From: an uncultured bacterium
GTDB taxonomy: Bacteria; Actinomycetota; Coriobacteriia; Coriobacteriales; Atopobiaceae
DNA: 64,000 nt
Reading direction: 5' to 3'
Assembly: GCA_905215465.1 (NCBI GenBank)
Contig: CAJMPT010000007.1
Location: 1 to 64,000 of the forward strand
In this document: one piece after another, positions 42,922 through 51,693 of the stretch
How positions within the stretch are numbered: the stretch's first letter is position 1
How the letters are laid out: each line of letters opens with the position of its first letter
Program-made: the position numbers and the translations under genes
The notes under the pieces: model-generated
The model's database searches: none
The model's input: the letters and a program-made list of their open reading frames with translations, nothing else
Told to the model about the DNA's origin: nothing

Positions 42922-44526
42922 CTACGCCACCCCGAGCGGGTGCGGGCCGGCGTTTCTCACCTCGTCGGACATGGAGGTGAGACGTGCGGCGGCGTTGTCC
43001 ACGAACATCTGGGCCAGAGACTCCGCCACGCGGTCGTACTCTGCCGGGTCAGCCCAGGTGCTACGGGCAGCCAGAAGCTCGGAGGGAACGTCGGGGCAGC
43101 TCGTGGGGACGTCGAGGTTGAAGCGCTCGTCGTGGACGAAGTCGCAGTCGTCGATGACGCCGGACTGGGCAGCCTCGACCATCTTGCGGGTGTACTTGAG
43201 CTTGATGCGGCTGCCGACGCCGTAGGAGCCACCGGTCCAGCCGGTGTTGATGAGGTACACGCGGGTGCCGCCGTTCTCGATCTTCTCGCCTAGCATCTCG
43301 CCGTAGACCATGGGGTCAAGCGGCATGAAGGGCTCGCCAAAGAGGGACGAGAAGGTGGGCTGGGGCTCCTTGATGCCGCGCTCGGTGCCGGCGACCTTGG
43401 ACGTGAAGCCGGTCATGAAGTGGTACATGGCGGCGTTCTTGTCCAGCTTGGAGATGGGGGGCAGCACGCCAAAGGCGTCGGCGGTCAGGAAGATGACGAC
43501 GTCGGGGATGCGCTTGGCCTTGCCCTTGAGCACGGCGTTGTCGATGAACTCCACCGGGTAGGCCACGCGGCCGTTCTCGGTGAGGGAGGTGTCAAAGTAG
43601 TCGGCCACGCGGGTCTTGGGGTCAAAGACCACGTTCTCGCAGATGGAGCCAAAGCGAATGGCGTTCCAAATCTGGGGCTCGGTCTCGGCGGTGATGTTGA
43701 TGGTCTTGGCGTAGCAGCCGCCCTCGATGTTGAAGACCGCGTCATCGGCCCAGCCGTGCTCGTCGTCGCCGATGAGCTTGCGGTTGTCGGCCGCGGAGAG
43801 CGTGGTCTTGCCGGTGCCAGAAAGGCCAAAGAAGACCGTGGTGCCGTGGGAGACCGGGTTCATGTTGCAGGAGCAGTGCATGGGAAGCACGTTGTCCTCG
43901 ACGGGCAGCAGGTAGTTCATGACCGAGAAGATGGCCTTCTTGATCTCGCCGGAGTACTGGGTACCCACGACCAGGACCACGCGCTCCTTGAAGTTGATGA
44001 CAACGGCGGCCTCGGAGTTGGTGTGATGGATGGCCGGGTCGAGCTTCAGGCGCGGCGCCACCATGACCACGAAGTCGGCCAGGCCGTAGTTGGCGAGCTC
44101 CTCCTCGGTGGGGCGCACGAGCATCTGATGGGCAAAGAGCGCCTGGCTGGCAAGTTCGGTGATGACGCAGAACTTGCGGGAGTAGCGCCGGTCGGCGCCG
44201 GCGATGCCGTGGACCACAAAGAGGCGGCGCTCGGAGAAGTGCGCGATGACCTCGGCCTTGATGCGGGCGTAGTCCTCCTCGGACATGGGGACGTTGACCT
44301 CGCCCCAGGCGATCTTCTCGTGGACGTCCTCGGTGTCAACGACGAAGCGGTCGTGCGGGGAGCGGCCGGTGTACTGGCCCGTGGTGACCGCGAGCGCTCC
44401 GGTGCTGGTGAGGGTGCCCTCCCCCCTGTCAACGGCCTTCTCAATGAGGACTGCGGGCGAGCAGTCAATCCAGGTCATGTCGTCGGTGTGCGCGATGCCG
44501 TAGTGCGAGAGCTCCTCGATGATCAT
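42922..44526 (-). CDS. pckA: Phosphoenolpyruvate carboxykinase (ATP)
   Basis: Interconverts oxaloacetate plus ATP with PEP, CO2 and ADP. The 534-residue protein starts at the ATG at 44526 (CAAAGGAGG upstream; the frame is open 14 codons more). Motifs: TTGQYTGRSPHDRFVV, VVGTQYSGEIKKAIF, the kinase P-loop FGLSGTGKTTLSA with DDEHGW, and YLINTGWTGGSYGVG. In fermenting anaerobes it may run toward oxaloacetate. It adds to the PEP node that also feeds the aromatic operon. The 214-bp divergent gap to the epimerase holds a CACCCGC/GCGGGTG hairpin (44682-44697). Confidence 0.97.
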   Translation of the reverse strand: MIIEELSHYGIAHTDDMTWIDCSPAVLIEKAVDRGEGTLTSTGALAVTTGQYTGRSPHDRFVVDTEDVHEKIAWGEVNVPMSEEDYARIKAEVIAHFSERRLFVVHGIAGADRRYSRKFCVITELASQALFAHQMLVRPTEEELANYGLADFVVMVAPRLKLDPAIHHTNSEAAVVINFKERVVLVVGTQYSGEIKKAIFSVMNYLLPVEDNVLPMHCSCNMNPVSHGTTVFFGLSGTGKTTLSAADNRKLIGDDEHGWADDAVFNIEGGCYAKTINITAETEPQIWNAIRFGSICENVVFDPKTRVADYFDTSLTENGRVAYPVEFIDNAVLKGKAKRIPDVVIFLTADAFGVLPPISKLDKNAAMYHFMTGFTSKVAGTERGIKEPQPTFSSLFGEPFMPLDPMVYGEMLGEKIENGGTRVYLINTGWTGGSYGVGSRIKLKYTRKMVEAAQSGVIDDCDFVHDERFNLDVPTSCPDVPSELLAARSTWADPAEYDRVAESLAQMFVDNAAARLTSMSDEVRNAGPHPLGVA

Positions 44527-44740
44527 GCGAACCTCCTTTGGCCGGCGGCTGCCGGGCGGGTCTACCACATACTGAAGCGTTTGATACCACGTGCGGTCAC
44601 AAGCTTGATTGTGCCCCGTGGCCGCCGCGCCTGGCGGTAAAGTTTACAAACGGACGCCAACCGCGCCCAAAAGGTACCGCTCACCCGCAAGCGGGTGCCG
44701 CTAGCGGAGGACCAACGCCGCCGACAACGAAAGGACGCCC

Positions 44741-45628
44741 ATGTCAGAGCTCACGACCATCCGCAAGGGAGACATCACCGCAACCATAGACTCCATGGGC
44801 GCGCAGCTCATGAGCCTCACCTGCGCGGGAGGCGAGTACCTCTGGCAGGGAGACCCAAAATTCTGGCCGCGCCGCGCCCCCGTGCTCTTCCCCATCGTCG
44901 GCTGCCTCAAAAACGACGAGGCCATGAGCGCGCAGGGGCCCGTGCGCCTCAATCGGCACGGCATCGCGCGCACGCGCGAGCACTCCATCGTGGAGAGGAG
45001 CGAGTCCTCCGTGACCTTCCAGCTTGACTCCGACGAGGCCACGCGCGAGCTCTACCCCTTTGACTTCCGCCTCAACATGACCTACTCCACCGACGGCACC
45101 TCGCTCGAGCAGTGCTTTGCCGTGACTAACACCGGCGACGTTGACCTGCCCTTCACGCTGGGCGGCCACCCGGCCTTCAACGTGCCCATGCCAGGGGCTG
45201 AGGGCGAGCGCTTTGATGACTATGCCCTCGTCTTCGCCGAGAGGTGGAGCCCCGAGGTGCCCGTCATCGACGAGAGGGGCCTGCACGACTTCGGCCGCAT
45301 GACCCGTCTCATGGAGGACTCCCGCGAGCTCGCGCTCACACATGGGCTCATCGACCGCCACGCGACGCTCGTCTTCCACGACGTTCCCAAGAGCCGCGTG
45401 ACCCTCGTGGGCAAGAGGAGCAACCACGGCGTCGAGCTGGAGTTTCCCGGTTTTGACTACCTTGGCGTCTGGACGGCCAGCACCGAGGCGCCGTTCGCGG
45501 CCATTGAGCCCTGGCACGGCTGCGCCTCCGCCTACGACGAGTCGGGCCGCTTCGAGGACAAGCGCTCAACCATCACCCTGGCGCCTGGCGAGAGGGCGGA
45601 GCTCGCCTTCACGGTAACGCCGTTCTAA
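44741..45628 (+). CDS. Aldose 1-epimerase family protein
   Basis: Probably mutarotates an aldose or hexose-6-phosphate. The 295-residue protein has a galactose-mutarotase beta-sandwich: FWPRRAPVLFPIVG, LNRHGIARTREHSI (catalytic His), TLGGHPAFNVP and the acidic AAIEPWHGCASAYDE. The order fits the LacX/YeaD-like subgroup rather than GalM. The substrate is not determined. It is divergent from pckA and stands alone before a long terminator. Confidence 0.9.
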   Translation: MSELTTIRKGDITATIDSMGAQLMSLTCAGGEYLWQGDPKFWPRRAPVLFPIVGCLKNDEAMSAQGPVRLNRHGIARTREHSIVERSESSVTFQLDSDEATRELYPFDFRLNMTYSTDGTSLEQCFAVTNTGDVDLPFTLGGHPAFNVPMPGAEGERFDDYALVFAERWSPEVPVIDERGLHDFGRMTRLMEDSRELALTHGLIDRHATLVFHDVPKSRVTLVGKRSNHGVELEFPGFDYLGVWTASTEAPFAAIEPWHGCASAYDESGRFEDKRSTITLAPGERAELAFTVTPF

Positions 45629-45649
45629 GTCACCGTCTTGCCCAAAAAC

Positions 45650-45720
45650 CGAGAAGCCCCTTCCTACGCAAGTTACGATCCGCAAAAAACTTGCTTAAGG
45701 AAGGGACTTCTCGCCTTTTT
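45650..45720 (+). terminator. Very long terminator hairpin after the epimerase gene
   Basis: The left arm 45650-45675 and right arm 45688-45713 pair over 26 positions with two mismatches (CGAGAAGCCCCTTCCT against AGGAAGGGACTTCTCG, then TACGCAAGTT against AACTTGCTTA). CC and TTTTT follow. The stem is unusually long for an intrinsic terminator. Confidence 0.88.
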
Positions 45721-45730
45721 GGGGCAGAAA

Positions 45731-45863
45731 GACAAACTCCGCTGCGCACGGACATTCGGGGGTTCGGAACGTCCCCCGATAACGGAGTTTGTCTGGTAGT
45801 AGGACAAACCCCGTCATTGGTGGACAGTCTTGGGGCCAAAACGTCCGTAAATGACGGAGTTTG
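45731..45863. repeat. Two tandem nested palindromic units
   Basis: Unit 1 (45731-45793): GACAAACTCCG pairs perfectly with CGGAGTTTGTC and encloses a second TCGGGGG/CCCCCGA hairpin. Unit 2 (45803-45863): CAAACCCCGTCATT pairs with AATGACGGAGTTTG (one G-U) and encloses a smaller TTGG/CCAA stem. The outer arms of both units share the CAAACYCCG core. They lie between the epimerase terminator and the desulfurase stop. This could be a structured RNA, a REP-like element or a remnant of a mobile repeat. Confidence 0.75.
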
Positions 45864-45891
45864 CCCCAAGGCGACGACAGAAGGGAAGCGG

Positions 45892-47034
45892 CTAGCCGCA
45901 GGCAATCTCGGAGACGGCATCGATGGCGGCAGCCACGTCCTCCTGCGTGTTGAACCAACCGAAGCTGAAGCGCACGACGCCCCGCTGCTCGGTTCCGAGC
46001 GCACGGTGCATGAGCGGTGCGCAGTGGGCGCCGGGGCGGGTTGCTATGCCAAAGGCTTGGGACAGCATGTCTGAGACCTCGCCGGAGTCGAGCTCTCCCA
46101 CGTTGAGGCTCACGATGGCGGCGCGCGCGGGCTGGCCGAGGTCGCCATAGAGCGGAATGCCAGGAAGACCGCGGACCCCCTCGGCAAACGCCGCGGCAAG
46201 GGCACGCTCGTGCTCCCCCACCGCCTTGGGGCCACCGGCCTTCTCGAGGTACTCCAGCGCGGCAGAGAGCCCGGCTATTCCATGGGCGTTGAGGGTCCCC
46301 GCCTCAAGGCGCGTCGGCCAGCCCTCCGGCTGCAGTGGCTCGAAGGAGCTCACCCCCGTGCCGCCCATGTTCCAGGGCCGCACGTCAATGCCCTCGGCCA
46401 CGGCGAGGCCACCCGTGCCCTGAGGGCCCATGAGCCCCTTGTGACCGGTGAAGCAGACCACGTCGATGCCCATCTCGCCCATGTCTATGGGGATGCACCC
46501 CGCGGACTGCGAGGCGTCCACGATGAGAAGCGCACCGGCGTCGTGTGCGATCTGCGAAACGAGCCGCAGGTCAACCACGTTGCCGGTCACGTTTGACGCA
46601 TGCGTGCACACCACGACGTCACAGCCGCCGGCGCAAAGGCGCCGCAGTTCATCGTAGCCAAGGCGGCCAAGCTCGTCCGTGCCGGCATGCTCCACCCGCA
46701 CGCCCCTCTCGGCCGCGAGGCGGTTCAGGGGGCGAAGGACCGAGTTATGCTCCATGACCGTTGTGACCACATGCGCACCGGGTCTGACCAGCCCGTTTAT
46801 GGCGGTGTTCAAAGCCGCCGTGGAGTTGGGCGCAAAGCAGACGTGGTCTGGGCGCGCACAGCCCAGAAGAGACGCGAGCCTCTCCCTGCACTCCCAGACC
46901 ACCCGCCCGGCGTCAAGCGACTCGGCGCACGCCCCGCGGCCGGGGTTTCCTATGGTCGTCATGGCACGGCACACGGCGTCCACCACGCACTGCGGGCGCA
47001 TGACGCTCGTAGCGGCGTTGTCCAGATAAATCAC
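45892..47034 (-). CDS. Cysteine desulfurase family protein (selenium/sulfur locus)
   Basis: PLP enzyme that takes sulfur or selenium from cysteine or selenocysteine. The 380-residue protein begins MIYLDNAATS. PLP Lys199 is in CFTGHKGLMGPQGTGG, the substrate-facing VMEHNSVLRP is present, and active Cys338 is in RPGAHCAPLMH. Its start overlaps the DUF3343 gene by 4 bp, which follows a yedF gene. This trio is a known set linked to selenium metabolism in anaerobes, which favours that role over general Fe-S assembly. A paralogue is at 53075-54235. Confidence 0.93.
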   Translation of the reverse strand: MIYLDNAATSVMRPQCVVDAVCRAMTTIGNPGRGACAESLDAGRVVWECRERLASLLGCARPDHVCFAPNSTAALNTAINGLVRPGAHVVTTVMEHNSVLRPLNRLAAERGVRVEHAGTDELGRLGYDELRRLCAGGCDVVVCTHASNVTGNVVDLRLVSQIAHDAGALLIVDASQSAGCIPIDMGEMGIDVVCFTGHKGLMGPQGTGGLAVAEGIDVRPWNMGGTGVSSFEPLQPEGWPTRLEAGTLNAHGIAGLSAALEYLEKAGGPKAVGEHERALAAAFAEGVRGLPGIPLYGDLGQPARAAIVSLNVGELDSGEVSDMLSQAFGIATRPGAHCAPLMHRALGTEQRGVVRFSFGWFNTQEDVAAAIDAVSEIACG

Positions 47035-47291
47035 GACTGCCCCCTCACGAGCTCCCAGAGCCCCACGACGTCCATGCCGCTCCAGGGGATGCCCGCCCCG
47101 GCGAGCGCGGCCTCTATGTCCCCGCGCTCCTCGGGGAGCACCCTCCAGGCAAGCCCGCAGCCAGCGGAGACCTGGCTGGGAACGGGAATCATGCGCCCCG
47201 GGAGCCCCCGTCCGTGGCAGAACTCCTCGCAGGCCATGGCCGCCGCGGTGGTAGGAAAGCTCACCACGAGAAAGTCCCTCCTCACCCTCAT
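47031..47291 (-). CDS. DUF3343 (putative Se/S carrier-like) protein
   Basis: An 86-residue protein: MRVRRDFLVVSFPTTAAAMA opens a ferredoxin-like fold, and a conserved-looking VSAGCGLAWRV carries Cys45. Proteins of this family pair with YedF and a desulfurase and are proposed sulfur or selenium carriers. It lies 14 bp after the true end of yedF and overlaps the desulfurase by 4 bp, so the three are an operon. Confidence 0.82.
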   Translation of the reverse strand: MRVRRDFLVVSFPTTAAAMACEEFCHGRGLPGRMIPVPSQVSAGCGLAWRVLPEERGDIEAALAGAGIPWSGMDVVGLWELVRGQS

Positions 47292-47304
47292 GGAACGCGC
47301 CTTG

Positions 47305-47926
47305 CTACGGACGGACCACGTTGGTGGCCTGCTCGAGCCTCTGGCAGATGACGTACATGTTGGTGACCTCGCCCACGGCGAGCTGTTCGGTGAGCCCGTA
47401 GTGGTTGAGGCAGGTGCCGCAGGTGATGATCTCTACGCCCTGCTCGGCAAGGGCGCGAAGGTCGTCGAGGCAGGGGGGAGCCCTCGCAGGTGAGGCGCGC
47501 GCCGCCGTTGTAGAAGAGCATGGTGCGCGGCAGCTCGTCCTGCTGCGTCACGGCGTAGACGAAGGCCTTCATCAGGTTGCGGCCAAGCTCGTCGGAGCCT
47601 GCGCCCATGGTGTCTGAGCTCACCTGGATGACAAGGTTCTTGGCGGCGGGCACCAGGCAGCTGGCCTGGTCGGCCTCGCCGTCGGCCACGGTCACGCCCT
47701 CCGGGGCGGAAAGCGTCACGCGGAAGCGCTTCTCGCCAAGCTGCTCGGAGGAGACCTCACAGCCCTTCTCGTGCGCCATGCGAGTCAGGTTCTGGACGGC
47801 CACTTCGTTGTCGACGAGGGTCTCGACGATGCCCGCGCCGCGGAGGGAGCCAAGGGCCTTCAAGGTCTTGACCACGGGGATGGGACACGCGTCGCCAATG
47901 GCGTCTACCTGCACGTTGTTTGCCAT
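47305..47926 (-). pseudogene. yedF: yedF, frameshifted in a six-G/C tract
   Basis: From the ATG at 47926 the first frame gives the TusA-like domain (Cys14 in GDACPIPVVKTLKAL) and the start of the DsrE-like domain (TMLFYNGGARLTCEG). It then goes astray and ends by chance at 47288. After the run of six C on the minus strand (47473-47478), the neighbouring frame continues the expected protein: PCLDDLRALAEQGVEIITCG, TCLNHYGL, AVGEVTNMYVICQRL, to a stop at 47305. Deleting one C restores a full YedF of about 207 residues. It could be a sequencing error, a slippage or phase-variable tract, or early decay. The gene is otherwise undamaged. Confidence 0.85.
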
Positions 47927-47946
47927 GAGAGCTTCCTTTCCACAAA

Positions 47947-47972
47947 GGGCCCCTCGCTTCTGCAAGGGGCCC
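47947..47972 (-). terminator. Terminator between the Fbp-like transporter and yedF
   Basis: GGGCCCCT pairs with AGGGGCCC around a 10-nt loop, followed on the minus strand by TTTGTGG. It lies 40 bp past the binding-protein stop and separates that operon from the yedF operon. Confidence 0.8.
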
Positions 47973-48011
47973 AGAGCCAGATGAAGTCAGTATAGGTCGC
48001 AATGGCCTACG

Positions 48012-49106
48012 CTATTTGGAGGAGACGACCTCCTTGCCGGAGGTGACCTCATCCCACTTGGCGAGAGTGGCCTCGCGCTCGGAGCCAAACTTTGTGAGGT
48101 CCTCCTCCATGAGCTGACTGGTGTCAAAGTCCAGCGTCAGGCCGGAGACCGTCGGCAGGGCCAGCAGCAGGGTGGTCTTCTTGTCGATGTCGGCAAGCGC
48201 CTTGAGGTTGTCGTCGCTGGAGAAGAGCCACTCGATGAAGAGCTTGGCGTCCTCGACGTCGTCGGCGTTGGCGAAGGCGGCCACGCCGTCGGGGATGTAG
48301 GGCATGCCCTCCTTGGGGTAGACGACCTCGAGGGTGCCGTCGGCCAGGATGTCGTCAAGGGTGTTGTCGATGTAGGTGATGCCCACGGCGGCCTCGCCGG
48401 CGGCGACGCGGGTGGAGGGGTCGCTGCCGCGCTTGGTGTAGAACGGGATGTTGGCGTTGAGGGCGGTCAGGTACTCCCAGCCCTCCTCCTCGCCCATGGT
48501 CTGCAGGATGGCGGCAACGGCGGCGTAGTTGGTGCCGGAGACGGCCGGGGAGGACATCATGATCTCGTCCTTGAAGACCGGCTGCGTGAGGTCAGCCCAG
48601 CTCTCGGGCTTGTTGGCGCCAACCTCCTCCAGGATGTCGTTGTTGACGATGAAGCCGACGACCGTGGCGCCCTTGGAGAACCAGTAGTTGTCGTCGGACT
48701 TGAAGCCGGCGGCAAACTCGGAGGCGCGGTCGAACTCGACCTTCTCAAGCAGGCCGGAGTCGGCGGCGCTCATGAAGGAGTCGATGCCGCCGCCAAACCA
48801 CAGGTCGGCAGCGGGCTTGCCGCCCTCGGCCTTGAGCTTGGAGAGGACCTCGCCGGAGGACATGGAGACGTACTCCACGGGGGCGCCGACCTCGGAGGTG
48901 AACTTGTCGAAGAGCGTCTTGTAGCTCTCGTTGGTGCAGAGGACCTTGAGGGTCTTGCCTGAGGTGGACTTCAGGCCCTCGGAGGACGCCTTGGCGTCGT
49001 CCTTCTTGGCCTCGGAGCCGCTGTTGCCGGAGCAGCCGGCAAGGCCGAGCAGGCCAGCGGCGCCTGCAAGGCACAGGAAGCCCCTTCTGGACACGTTGTT
49101 GGTCAT
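48012..49106 (-). CDS. ABC transporter substrate-binding lipoprotein, FbpA/AfuA-like
   Basis: A 364-residue lipoprotein with a twin-arginine-like start (SRRGFLCLAG) and the lipobox LLGLAGC. The mature chain follows the family 1 solute-binding pattern: TLKVLCTNESYKTLFDKFTSE, ADLWFGGGIDSFM and the later NTLDDILADGTLEVVYPKEG. The group includes ferric-iron and related small-anion binders; I cannot tell the ligand. A permease and ATPase follow the Fbp order in reverse, with this gene last on the strand. Confidence 0.87.
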   Translation of the reverse strand: MTNNVSRRGFLCLAGAAGLLGLAGCSGNSGSEAKKDDAKASSEGLKSTSGKTLKVLCTNESYKTLFDKFTSEVGAPVEYVSMSSGEVLSKLKAEGGKPAADLWFGGGIDSFMSAADSGLLEKVEFDRASEFAAGFKSDDNYWFSKGATVVGFIVNNDILEEVGANKPESWADLTQPVFKDEIMMSSPAVSGTNYAAVAAILQTMGEEEGWEYLTALNANIPFYTKRGSDPSTRVAAGEAAVGITYIDNTLDDILADGTLEVVYPKEGMPYIPDGVAAFANADDVEDAKLFIEWLFSSDDNLKALADIDKKTTLLLALPTVSGLTLDFDTSQLMEEDLTKFGSEREATLAKWDEVTSGKEVVSSK

Positions 49107-49124
49107 GTTCTTGTTTCCTTCCCT

Positions 49125-50066
49125 CTAAAAGCTGATGGTTCTTGCTATGTCAAAGGGCACCTCCATGCCCTTGGCATACGTTTGGTCGGCGGGTACGCGC
49201 GCCAGCACGCGCCGCCCCTCGGCAGCAAGCGCGACCTCCCAGGTGCCGCCCAGGTAGGTCAAGGACTCCACGGTGCCCGTAAGACCGCCCTCCGCCCCCA
49301 GCCTCACGTCCTCCGGACGGAAGTAGACGGACGCGCCGTCGGGGCCGGGCAGCTCGTTCACGTGGCCGAGGAAGCGCGCGCAGTAGAGGTCCGCAGGCTG
49401 GTCGTATGCCTCCCGGGGCGTTGCCACCTGCAAGATCTGGCCGTCCCTCATGATGGCCACGCGGTCGCCGAAGGCCATGGCCTCCTCGCGGTCGTGCGTG
49501 ACGAAGAGCGTGGTCACGCCAAAGCGGCGCTGGATCTGGCGCACCTCCTCGCGCATGCGCAGGCGCAGGTTGGCATCCAGGTTGCTGAACGGCTCGTCGA
49601 GCAGCAGCACCTTGGGGCCCAGCACCAGGGAGCGGGCCAGGGCCACGCGCTGCCGCTGGCCGCCGGAGATCTGGTCCACCCGCGCGTCGGCCTGGTCGGC
49701 AAGGTCCACGGCCTCAAGCATCTGCGCCGCGCGCTCGTGGGCCTCCTGGCGAGAGGCACCCGAGAACCGCAGGCCGTAGGCAACGTTCTGCGCGACGGTG
49801 AGGTGCGGGAAGAGCGCGTAGGACTGGAACACCGTCGAGGTGGGGCGCACCTCCGGGCCGAGGTCGGTGACGTCGGCGCCGTCGAGAAGCACGCGACCGG
49901 ACTCCGGCGCGAGGAAGCCTCCCACAAGCCGCAGCGTGGTGGTCTTGCCGCAGCCGGAGGCGCCGAGGAGGCAGAGCACTTCTCCCCTGTTGACGCCGAG
50001 GGTTAGGTCGTCTATGACGCGCCTGCCGTCGAAGGACTTGGACAGGCCGGAGAGCTCGAGGAACAC
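49125..50066 (-). CDS. ABC transporter ATP-binding protein, FbpC/PotA-like
   Basis: The 313-residue importer ATPase starts at a GTG 1 bp after the permease stop, with GAGG 7 nt upstream; a longer open frame overlaps the permease and is not used. Walker A GASGCGKTTT, signature ISGGQRQRVALARSL, Walker B VLLLDEPFSNLD. A C-terminal TOBE-like domain follows (VYFRPEDVRLGAEGGLTGTVE). It pairs with the permease and binding protein of the same operon. Confidence 0.93.
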   Translation of the reverse strand: MFLELSGLSKSFDGRRVIDDLTLGVNRGEVLCLLGASGCGKTTTLRLVGGFLAPESGRVLLDGADVTDLGPEVRPTSTVFQSYALFPHLTVAQNVAYGLRFSGASRQEAHERAAQMLEAVDLADQADARVDQISGGQRQRVALARSLVLGPKVLLLDEPFSNLDANLRLRMREEVRQIQRRFGVTTLFVTHDREEAMAFGDRVAIMRDGQILQVATPREAYDQPADLYCARFLGHVNELPGPDGASVYFRPEDVRLGAEGGLTGTVESLTYLGGTWEVALAAEGRRVLARVPADQTYAKGMEVPFDIARTISF

Positions 50067-50067
50067 G

Positions 50068-51693
50068 TTATGACCTCCTCTTGAGCAGGAGCTTGTAGAA
50101 GACCACGTTGACCAGCGTGGTGATGGCGATGAGGGCAACGGAGACCATGGCGGCGTCCCCGTACTTGCCCCCGGAGAGGGCGTCAAAGAGCTCGAAGATG
50201 GCGGTCTTGTGCCCCGGGGCGATGAGGAAGATGACCGCCGCGTAGGCAACCATGGAGCTGGAGAAGCCGTTGACCAGGCTCACGCCCACGGCCTCCCTGA
50301 GGTTGGGCAGAAGGACGCCGGCAAGCACGTCCGGCTGCGTGGCGCCGAGGTCGCGCGCAGCCATGTCGAGCTCGGGCGGCACCTGCGAGAGGGCAGCCGT
50401 GAACGCGCGCGTGGAGATGGCGACCTCCTTGGAGGCAAGCACCAACACGATGATGGCGCCCGTCCCCACGAGCTCGAGGGGCGGCCGGTTGAAGGCCAGG
50501 ATGTAGCCCAGGCCCAGGCAGATGCCGGGAATGGCGTAGGGCAGCGTGGTCAAAAAGTCCAGCACCGCGGCGCCCTTTAGCCTGCGGCGGTGCGCGTAGT
50601 AGGCAGCAAGGAGGCCCATGGCGCACGAGAGCAGCGCCGAGAGCAGGGAGTAGAGAACGCTCCTGCCCAGGGAGTCCAGGTCGAACTGCACGAGGTGCGT
50701 GAGGTTGTCCAGGGTGAACGGCGCGCTCCAGCCCATGCCCTTGGTGAAGGCCGCGTGCAGGATGGTCGCGTAGAGCACGACGAGAAACGCGGCAAAGACG
50801 ACCGTCACCGCATGGGCGAAGGGGCCCACGGGACCGCGGAGCCTGAAACCGGCCTCGTCTGGGTCGGGTCGCACGGAGGACGCGAGGGAGCCCGAGGTCA
50901 CCGAGCCGAGGTTGCCCAGGCGGCGGTAGGCCAGGAAGGCGACCGTTGCCACCGCAAACAGCACGAGGTTGAGAACGGCCGCCGAGGTGAGGTCCGAGTA
51001 GCCAACCACACGTAGGTAGATCTGGGTGGCAATGGTCTCGAACTTGCCCCCGATAACGACCGGTGTGGCGTAGTCGGACACCGAGCGCACAAAGGTGAGC
51101 AGCAGGCTTACGGCCAGGGCCGGACGCAGCAGCGGCAGGATGACGTCGGCAAAGACACAACTCATGGGCGCGCCAAGGTCGAGCGCCGCCTGGACCGCGT
51201 TCTTGTCCACGCGCTCAAGCACGCTCCTCAGCAGCATGACGTTGATGGCGGCAAAGAACAGCGACTGCATGGCCACGACGCCCTGCCAGCCATACGGGCT
51301 GATGGAGAGGCCCAGGATGCCGTGGGTGATGAGGCCGCGACGGCCGAATAGCTCGATGTAGGCCAGGGACGCCACAAAGGGCGGGGAGATCATGCTGACC
51401 ATGACCAGCGCGTTCACCACGCGGGCCCATCGGGCGGGCCCGAAGGTGACCACCAGGGCCACCGCCAGGGCAAGGGCGCATGATATGACGCTCGTGAGGA
51501 CGCCGGCAAACGCGCTGTTGGCAAGCGCTCCCGCGTTGCTCGAAAGGACGTCCGCAACGCTCGCCTCCGCCCCGGGAGCAACGGCCTGGAGCACGAAGGA
51601 CACAATGGGCCAGCCTATGAAGATGGCGCAGAACGCGGCGAGAAGGGCCAGGAGCCCCGCGTCGGCCGCGCGTCCAAGCGTGCGGCGGCTCAA
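50068..51693 (-). CDS. ABC transporter permease, FbpB-like, two fused domains
   Basis: A 541-residue protein with about twelve membrane segments in two repeats, each with an EAA-type loop (VDKNAVQAALDLGAPMSCVF and PELDMAARDLGATQPDVLAG). Two permease domains in one chain are typical of ferric-iron (FbpB) and similar importers. It overlaps the glycosyltransferase gene by 4 bp at its start, which places that gene in the same transcript. Confidence 0.92.
   Translation of the reverse strand: MSRRTLGRAADAGLLALLAAFCAIFIGWPIVSFVLQAVAPGAEASVADVLSSNAGALANSAFAGVLTSVISCALALAVALVVTFGPARWARVVNALVMVSMISPPFVASLAYIELFGRRGLITHGILGLSISPYGWQGVVAMQSLFFAAINVMLLRSVLERVDKNAVQAALDLGAPMSCVFADVILPLLRPALAVSLLLTFVRSVSDYATPVVIGGKFETIATQIYLRVVGYSDLTSAAVLNLVLFAVATVAFLAYRRLGNLGSVTSGSLASSVRPDPDEAGFRLRGPVGPFAHAVTVVFAAFLVVLYATILHAAFTKGMGWSAPFTLDNLTHLVQFDLDSLGRSVLYSLLSALLSCAMGLLAAYYAHRRRLKGAAVLDFLTTLPYAIPGICLGLGYILAFNRPPLELVGTGAIIVLVLASKEVAISTRAFTAALSQVPPELDMAARDLGATQPDVLAGVLLPNLREAVGVSLVNGFSSSMVAYAAVIFLIAPGHKTAIFELFDALSGGKYGDAAMVSVALIAITTLVNVVFYKLLLKRRS

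Noticed and set aside
45731..45863. CRISPR array
   Set aside because: There are only two units, each palindromic over its whole length with no constant repeat and variable spacer pattern, and no cas gene in the window.
47288..47304. The end of the longer yedF open frame at 47288
   Set aside because: After the six-base tract this frame reads RRPSRPCRAGRRDHHLRH, out-of-frame sequence with no family similarity; the true C-terminus is in the neighbouring frame and ends at 47305.
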